From: an uncultured Myxococcales bacterium
Lineage (GTDB): Bacteria; Myxococcota_A; UBA9042
Direction: 5' to 3'
NCBI GenBank assembly: GCA_903929795.1
Contig: CAIYWC010000089.1
Span: forward strand, 1 to 57,643
Length of the DNA stretch: 57,643 nucleotides
Under the pieces are notes generated by a model. That model had not been told where the DNA came from and did not search any database. It saw only the letters and a program-made list of their open reading frames with translations. The position numbers were made by a program, and so were the translations under genes. How positions within the stretch are numbered: the stretch's first letter is position 1; the number at the start of each line of letters is the position of its first letter. Of the stretch, positions 52,224-57,643 are shown in pieces.

Positions 52224-53030
52224 CTACCTCTGCGCGGGCGCGAGATGGTATAGCCTGCGGGCGTTCTCAGCCAGACGAATTTGCAGCGCTTCGACCGGCT
52301 CGGCGCGCCACTCCGCCACCTGCGCGCCCAGCGCGGCCATCTGGTGGACCGCGTCGTCATAGCGCAGGTTCCGAAACGGCCAATCGGTCTCCAGCAGCAG
52401 CTTGTCCGCGGCGATCGTCTGGGCAAGTTGGCGTCGTTTCTCAGGATTTTCACGCGGCTCCAGCGCCATCGCCACACCCAGGCCCAGGGCCTCGAACGCC
52501 GGCACCAGCTCCAGCGGCCCCGACCACCGATGCACCGCACCGCCATGCGGCACGCCGACACGGCGCAAGGCGGCCAGCGCGTGGCCGTACCAGCCGACCA
52601 AGTGCAGCACCACCGGCAGCCCGCTCGCCTGCGCGAGCCGCAGACCGGCCTCCAGGTACGCGATCTGCTGCGGCAGCGGCCAGACTTCCTTGTAGCGGCG
52701 GTCCAGACCGATCTCGCCCAGCGCCACGACCGACGGATGGCCCAGCTCCGCGATCAGGGCATCCTGTGCGCGCACGCGGGCCGCGTCATCCGGCAGGCGC
52801 GCCAAGTACTCCGGGTGCATGCCGACGGCGCGGCGGAGCATCGGCCACCGCTGCGCCAGTTCCCGGCTGCGCGCCAGCCGCTCCGGGCCATAGCCCGCCG
52901 TCAACGCACCCGGCCAGCCCGCGTCGACCAGCCGCTGCAGCGCGTCGTGCAGGCGTGACGGCGGCTCGTCCGGGTCATCCAGATGGGCGTGGCTGTCCAG
53001 CCAGGGCGCGTTCAGGGGCTGCAGCCGCAC
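52224..53030 (-). CDS. TatD-family metal-dependent hydrolase
   Basis: This TIM-barrel hydrolase of 268 residues is of the TatD/YcfH type, which acts as a 3'-5' DNA or RNA exonuclease where studied. It shows DSHAHLDDP (His14, His16), VALGEIGLDRRYKEV, VVLHLVGW, GAVHRWSGPLELVPAF and LLLETDWPF, so all metal ligands are present. The start is uncertain: no ATG precedes the motif, and GTG at 53030 gives MRLQPLNAPWLDSHAHL with a 19-bp overlap into the upstream lipoprotein. No clear Shine-Dalgarno is seen. It is followed directly by tcdA. Confidence 0.88.
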   Translation of the reverse strand: MRLQPLNAPWLDSHAHLDDPDEPPSRLHDALQRLVDAGWPGALTAGYGPERLARSRELAQRWPMLRRAVGMHPEYLARLPDDAARVRAQDALIAELGHPSVVALGEIGLDRRYKEVWPLPQQIAYLEAGLRLAQASGLPVVLHLVGWYGHALAALRRVGVPHGGAVHRWSGPLELVPAFEALGLGVAMALEPRENPEKRRQLAQTIAADKLLLETDWPFRNLRYDDAVHQMAALGAQVAEWRAEPVEALQIRLAENARRLYHLAPAQR

Positions 53031-55177
53031 AGGAATTTGTCCGGGCAGCAGTCGCCCGCGGTGTTGCAGAAGTCGTCGCAGTAACAGCTGGACGAGCCGC
53101 TCTGAGTGCCGCAGGCGCCGGCGCAGGTGTTGGACTGAATGCCGCAGACCTGGCCGTAATCGCAGCCGTAGTAATCGTAGTCGGTGCAGCACGTGCCCGC
53201 CGCCTTGCAGTTGGCTTTGCAAGAGCAGTTGCCGGAACTCGATTGCACGCCGCAACTCGCGTAGCACGAGCCGGTGAGCGCCTGGCAGCTGCCCGAGCTG
53301 CCGTCCGCGGCGGCAGTGCACGTGCCCGGGCAGGTCTGCGTGGTTTGCCAGCCGCCCCAAAACACGTCGCTGGCGGTCGTGGAGCATGTCGTTGAGCCGA
53401 TGCATTTGCCTTGACCGGTACGCTGTTGCAGCGCATTTCCCGCGCATTGCCACTGGACCACCGCGGCTGGCGCGCCGCAGGGCGTACCGGTAGCCAAAAC
53501 GATGCCGGCCCCGGTGTCGCAGCACGCGCCGCTGGTGCAGCCGCAGACGCTTGTCGCGTCCGTGCAACACGTGCCGCCGGCGACGCAATCCGCTGAGCAC
53601 GCGCAACCTTGCGAGCCGGTGCCGCCGCACGCGTTCGCGCACGAGCCCTGGACCACGCAGGACGGCACGATGCCGCTGCCCTGCGGGGTGCAGAGCGTGT
53701 TCGCCGGACAGGTGTTGATTGTCGACCACGGGCCGGCGCTGGCCGAGGACAGCGCGTTGGTGCAAACCGTCGGCGACGTGCCGTTGCAGCCCGGCGTGAA
53801 GTCGTGCTGCTGGATGTCCGCGCCGCTGCACTGGTAGTCCGAGCCGATGACGGTGCTGCCGCATGAAGTTCCGGCGGGCGCGATGACCTGGTCGGCGACG
53901 ACGCAGCAGACGCCGGCGGTGCAGCAGGTCGGGTCGTCGCTCAGCGTGCACAAACCGACGGCGGTGTTGCACTGGCCGACCTTGCACGCGATGCCGTTGT
54001 TGCTGCAGTCGGCGTCCGACTGGCAGCAGCCGGGCTGGCTGGTGCCTTTGCAGATGCCCGCCGAGGTGCAGATGTCGCTGAATGTGCAGGGATTTTTGTC
54101 GTCGCAGGCCGTGCCAGGCGTCGACGACCAGTCCGTCGCTTTGTTGGCGGAGATGCAAATCTGGCACGCGTTGGATGGGTTCGGGTTGCCGCCGCCAAAA
54201 CACTGGCTGTCGATCAAACACCATCCGGGCAGCACGTCCGGCTTGCATTGGCCGTCGGTAGGGTCGCACGTCGCGATTTGGCACTGCGATGGGCTCGGGC
54301 AGGCGACGTTCGCGCTGCTGCAATTGCCGCTGCCCAGGTCGCAGCTGTCGGTCGTGCAGAGGTTGCCGTCGTCGCAATCCAGGTCGCTCTTGCAGCAGCC
54401 GGAGATCTTGAGAATCACGCACTTGCCCTGGATTGTGTCACACGACGGCTGGTCGCAGCTGCCAATGACTGGACAATCGCTGTCTTTTTTGCAGCAGCCG
54501 GCGAGCACGCTCCAGCTGTCCTGATCCTGGACGGGGTCACAGATCTTGCACGGGTCGCCGGGAATGGACGCGCTGGCTTCAAGACAGGTTGTGCCGATGT
54601 GGCACCAGCCGTCCTGGACCGTGTGGTGGCATTTTTCGCCGTCGCAGGCGTCGGTCGTGCACGCGAGGCCGTCGTCGCAGCCGCTGGGGACCGCGGGCGT
54701 GCAGGCGCCGTTCTTGCACGCATCCGGGCCGTTGCAGGGGATGCCATCGTCGCAAGGCACGCCGACCGTCGGCGCTGCCTGGCAGCAGCCCAGCTGGCAG
54801 AGGGACGCCGTGCAGGGATCCGCGACGGCGTTGCAGTCGTCGTCGATGGCGCAGGTCTGCTCGCACGCCAGGCTGACGCCGTCCGCCGACGTCACGTCAT
54901 CCGCCGCGTCGACGCGGGCATCATCGGGCGCCGTGCCGGTCGCGTCATCGGGCAGATCGCCGGCGACGTCCAGCAAGGCATCGGGAGCCAAGTCGGCGGC
55001 TTGGTTGTCAAAGGCAAAACCGTCGAAGCCCGGCAGGCCCTGACCGCTGGTGTCGGCGGGAAGCGACAGGACGCCGTTGCCGCCGCTGGACGCGCCTCCG
55101 CAGCCCGCGATCGCACAGGTCACGACGAGCCAGCAGGAGGCTGCGCGTGCCGTGATCATTGCCCAGCGTTGCACCAT
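53012..55177 (-). CDS. Large cysteine-rich lipoprotein with somatomedin-B-like repeats
   Basis: This predicted lipoprotein of 721 residues has signal ITARAASCWLVVTCAIAGC (lipobox IAGC) and an Asp-rich linker. Many Cys modules of the CxDxxxCNGPDxCKNGxC and CCKSDxDCDDGNxCTTDxCD type follow, as in myxobacterial Cys-rich surface proteins. At the C-terminus three repeats (about 511-548, 636-680, 683-721) show the somatomedin B order CxxxCG ... CxCxxxCxxxGxCCxDxxxxC (CSCKANCKAAGTCCTDY, CYCDDFCNTAGDCCPDK). The ATG at 55177 has GGGGG upstream; an ATG six codons later is possible. It is divergent from metK. Confidence 0.88.
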   Translation of the reverse strand: MVQRWAMITARAASCWLVVTCAIAGCGGASSGGNGVLSLPADTSGQGLPGFDGFAFDNQAADLAPDALLDVAGDLPDDATGTAPDDARVDAADDVTSADGVSLACEQTCAIDDDCNAVADPCTASLCQLGCCQAAPTVGVPCDDGIPCNGPDACKNGACTPAVPSGCDDGLACTTDACDGEKCHHTVQDGWCHIGTTCLEASASIPGDPCKICDPVQDQDSWSVLAGCCKKDSDCPVIGSCDQPSCDTIQGKCVILKISGCCKSDLDCDDGNLCTTDSCDLGSGNCSSANVACPSPSQCQIATCDPTDGQCKPDVLPGWCLIDSQCFGGGNPNPSNACQICISANKATDWSSTPGTACDDKNPCTFSDICTSAGICKGTSQPGCCQSDADCSNNGIACKVGQCNTAVGLCTLSDDPTCCTAGVCCVVADQVIAPAGTSCGSTVIGSDYQCSGADIQQHDFTPGCNGTSPTVCTNALSSASAGPWSTINTCPANTLCTPQGSGIVPSCVVQGSCANACGGTGSQGCACSADCVAGGTCCTDATSVCGCTSGACCDTGAGIVLATGTPCGAPAAVVQWQCAGNALQQRTGQGKCIGSTTCSTTASDVFWGGWQTTQTCPGTCTAAADGSSGSCQALTGSCYASCGVQSSSGNCSCKANCKAAGTCCTDYDYYGCDYGQVCGIQSNTCAGACGTQSGSSSCYCDDFCNTAGDCCPDKFLCGCSP

Positions 55178-55219
55178 CGACGCGCCCCCGTGCCTCGTTG
55201 TGTCCGGGCATCTGCCCGC

Positions 55220-55249
55220 AGTGTAGTCGATCGCTCGGCCGGATCGCCA
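55220..55249 (-). promoter_or_regulatory. Possible sigma-70-type promoter for the somatomedin-B-like lipoprotein
   Basis: Minus strand TGGCGA (55249-55244), an 18-bp spacer and TACACT (55225-55220), 42 bp before the start. The -35 match is weak. Confidence 0.3.
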
Positions 55250-55286
55250 GAAGATCGCACTTTCGCGATTCGCTGCGCACTTCCAC

Positions 55287-55315
55287 TTGACAACAGGTCG
55301 GCCCGGGTCGATTCT
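55287..55315 (+). promoter_or_regulatory. Sigma-70-type promoter for metK
   Basis: Perfect TTGACA (55287-55292), a 17-bp spacer and GATTCT (55310-55315). The leader would be under 30 nt, too short for a SAM riboswitch. Confidence 0.5.
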
Positions 55316-55349
55316 CGCGCCCCCTTTTGCCGTGGGAGCTGAGCAGACT

Positions 55350-56513
<1,164 letters not shown>

Positions 56514-56582
56514 GCGACGTTCCGACGCCGTCCGAACAGGTGTTCGCGGCTCGGTATGTGATCGCTTCGAAACGGGTTTGGC

Positions 56583-56612
56583 TTGACACATCGGTGTCAC
56601 CGCCGCTAGAAT
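56583..56612 (+). promoter_or_regulatory. Sigma-70-type promoter for rplM-rpsI
   Basis: Perfect -35 TTGACA (56583-56588), an 18-bp spacer and TAGAAT (56607-56612), 59 bp before rplM. Confidence 0.65.
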
Positions 56613-56671
56613 CTCGGCCCCCGCGTTTGCGCACATGCCAACGCGTGGTCCGATTTGGCAGAGGAAGTTTC

Positions 56672-57112
56672 ATGAGCCTGAGCAAGCAAACCGTCAGCGT
56701 GCGCACGGAAGACGCGCCGCACCAGTGGTACGTCATCGACCTCAAGGATGCCGTCCTGGGTCGTGCGGCCGTCAATATCGCCAACATTTTGCGGGGCAAG
56801 GACAAGCCGTCCTACACGCCCAACGCGGATGTGGGCGACTTTGTCGTCGTGATCAACGCCGCGCAGTTCAAGCTGACCGGCAACAAGATGGACGACAAGA
56901 TCTACCGCCACCACAGCCAGCACATGGGCGGCCTGAAGGAATTCACGGCCAAGGCGTTCATCGCCCGCAACAGCCCGGAGGCCGTTCGCCGCGCGGTGTG
57001 GGGCATGCTGCCCAAGGGCGCGCTGGGTCGTCGCCTGATCACCAAGCTCAAGGTTTATCCGGGTCCGCAGCACAAGCATGCCGCGCAGAATCCGATCGCC
57101 CGCGCCATCTAG
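56672..57112 (+). CDS. rplM: 50S ribosomal protein L13
   Basis: L13 is an early-assembling 50S protein that binds 23S rRNA. The 146-residue product shows HQWYVIDLKDAVLGRAAVNI, ILRGKDKPSYTPNADVGDFV, KIYRHHSQHMGGLKEFTAK and GMLPKGALGRRLITKLKVYP, all diagnostic. ATG 56672 has GAGGAA upstream; the frame extends back into metK. It is paired with rpsI 59 bp downstream, the conserved bacterial order. Confidence 0.97.
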   Translation: MSLSKQTVSVRTEDAPHQWYVIDLKDAVLGRAAVNIANILRGKDKPSYTPNADVGDFVVVINAAQFKLTGNKMDDKIYRHHSQHMGGLKEFTAKAFIARNSPEAVRRAVWGMLPKGALGRRLITKLKVYPGPQHKHAAQNPIARAI

Positions 57113-57171
57113 CCCGGTTTCACTGACTTTCTCCCGCGCTGAGCAACAAACCAGCGCCACAGGTTCACACA

Positions 57172-57597
57172 ATGGCCACCACTCGCCGCGTCAATGAGTC
57201 CTCCGCCCCCGCCAAGCGCTGGTACGCCACTGGTCGTCGCAAAGAAGCGACCGCGCGCGTTCACCTGCTCGCCGGCACGGGCAAGATCACGGTCAATGGC
57301 CGCGAGATCGCCGAGTACCTGCGCCGCCCGACGCTGGAAATGGTCGTCGCCCAGCCGTTTGAGGTGGTTGAGCGTCCCGGCCAGTTTGATGTGCGCGCGA
57401 CGGTCAGCGGCGGCGGTTTGGCCGGTCAGGCTGGCGCGCTCCGCCACGGCATCGCCCGCGCGCTGACCGTGTTTGAAGCCGAAATGCGGCCGCCGCTCAA
57501 GGCCGCTGGTCTGCTGACCCGCGATGCCCGCGCCAAGGAGCGCAAGAAATACGGCCGTTACGCTGCGCGCGCGCGCTTCCAGTTCTCGAAGCGTTAA
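57172..57597 (+). CDS. rpsI: 30S ribosomal protein S9
   Basis: S9 sits in the 30S head and its C-terminal tail reaches the P-site tRNA. The 141-residue product shows [52 protein letters not shown] and the invariant basic end terminating in SKR. It is a little longer at the N-terminus than E. coli S9. Only 46 bases of the window remain after its stop. Confidence 0.97.
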   Translation: MATTRRVNESSAPAKRWYATGRRKEATARVHLLAGTGKITVNGREIAEYLRRPTLEMVVAQPFEVVERPGQFDVRATVSGGGLAGQAGALRHGIARALTVFEAEMRPPLKAAGLLTRDARAKERKKYGRYAARARFQFSKR

Positions 57598-57643
57598 TCG
57601 GTCTCGGTCGGCTCCTCGCGAGTCGGCCTTCCGGTGCCCCGGC

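Overview
The window is a high-GC, gene-dense bacterial segment whose gene content points to Myxococcota or a related former deltaproteobacterial lineage. The pointers are a gspC-to-gspN type II secretion operon that includes the lineage-typical GspN, cysteine-rich lipoproteins with CGDDGCG repeats, choice-of-anchor D lipoproteins, a MYXO-CTERM-like sorting tail, sigma-54 promoters, a Ser/Thr kinase with a PEGA domain, and a PP2C phosphatase. This assignment is an inference from families and synteny. No 16S rRNA or other phylogenetic marker was searched. I found no tRNA, rRNA, IS element, CRISPR array or prophage.

Layout. 1-4302: two tandem paralogous choice-of-anchor D surface proteins; the first is broken at its 5' end by a fold-back at the window edge. 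4353-8637: housekeeping genes (HU-family protein, AsnRS, PP2C phosphatase, aspartate-semialdehyde dehydrogenase). 8809-12635: a sigma-54-driven secreted protein fused to an outer-membrane barrel, truA, and a convergent Cys-rich lipoprotein. 12839-28665: a complete T2SS structural operon, gspC-D-E-F-G-H-I-J-K-L-M-N, behind a near-perfect sigma-54 promoter; the prepilin peptidase is not present. 28827-40276: mostly minus-strand cell-shape genes (a membrane protein, mreC, mreD, then mrdA/PBP2, a TSUP permease, rodA, a TMTC-like membrane TPR protein and an HD hydrolase), split by one plus-strand lipoprotein. 40382-45529: a ThiD-like kinase, a 7Fe ferredoxin, a PEGA protein and two lipoproteins. 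45859-51215: a Ser/Thr kinase-PEGA receptor, a second PEGA protein, a small Cys-rich protein and a YtcJ-like amidohydrolase lipoprotein that has lost its metal ligands. 51282-55177: tcdA, a TatD-family hydrolase and a large lipoprotein with somatomedin-B-like repeats. 55350-57597: metK, rplM, rpsI.

How the parts fit. The T2SS would carry folded exoproteins such as the FN3/MYXO-CTERM-like product across the outer membrane, and both loci have sigma-54 promoters, which suggests shared control by an enhancer-binding protein. The mreCD/mrdA/rodA genes form the elongasome, without mreB in the window.

The most unusual items are: three tandem zinc-ribbon-like repeats inserted in the periplasmic part of PBP2; a single reading frame joining a MYXO-CTERM-like protein to a second signal peptide and barrel; the catalytically stripped YtcJ-like lipoprotein; pseudopilins and secretin carrying collagen-like tails, Lys-rich or Met/Gly-rich insertions; and the fold-back or intragenic inverted repeat at the left edge.
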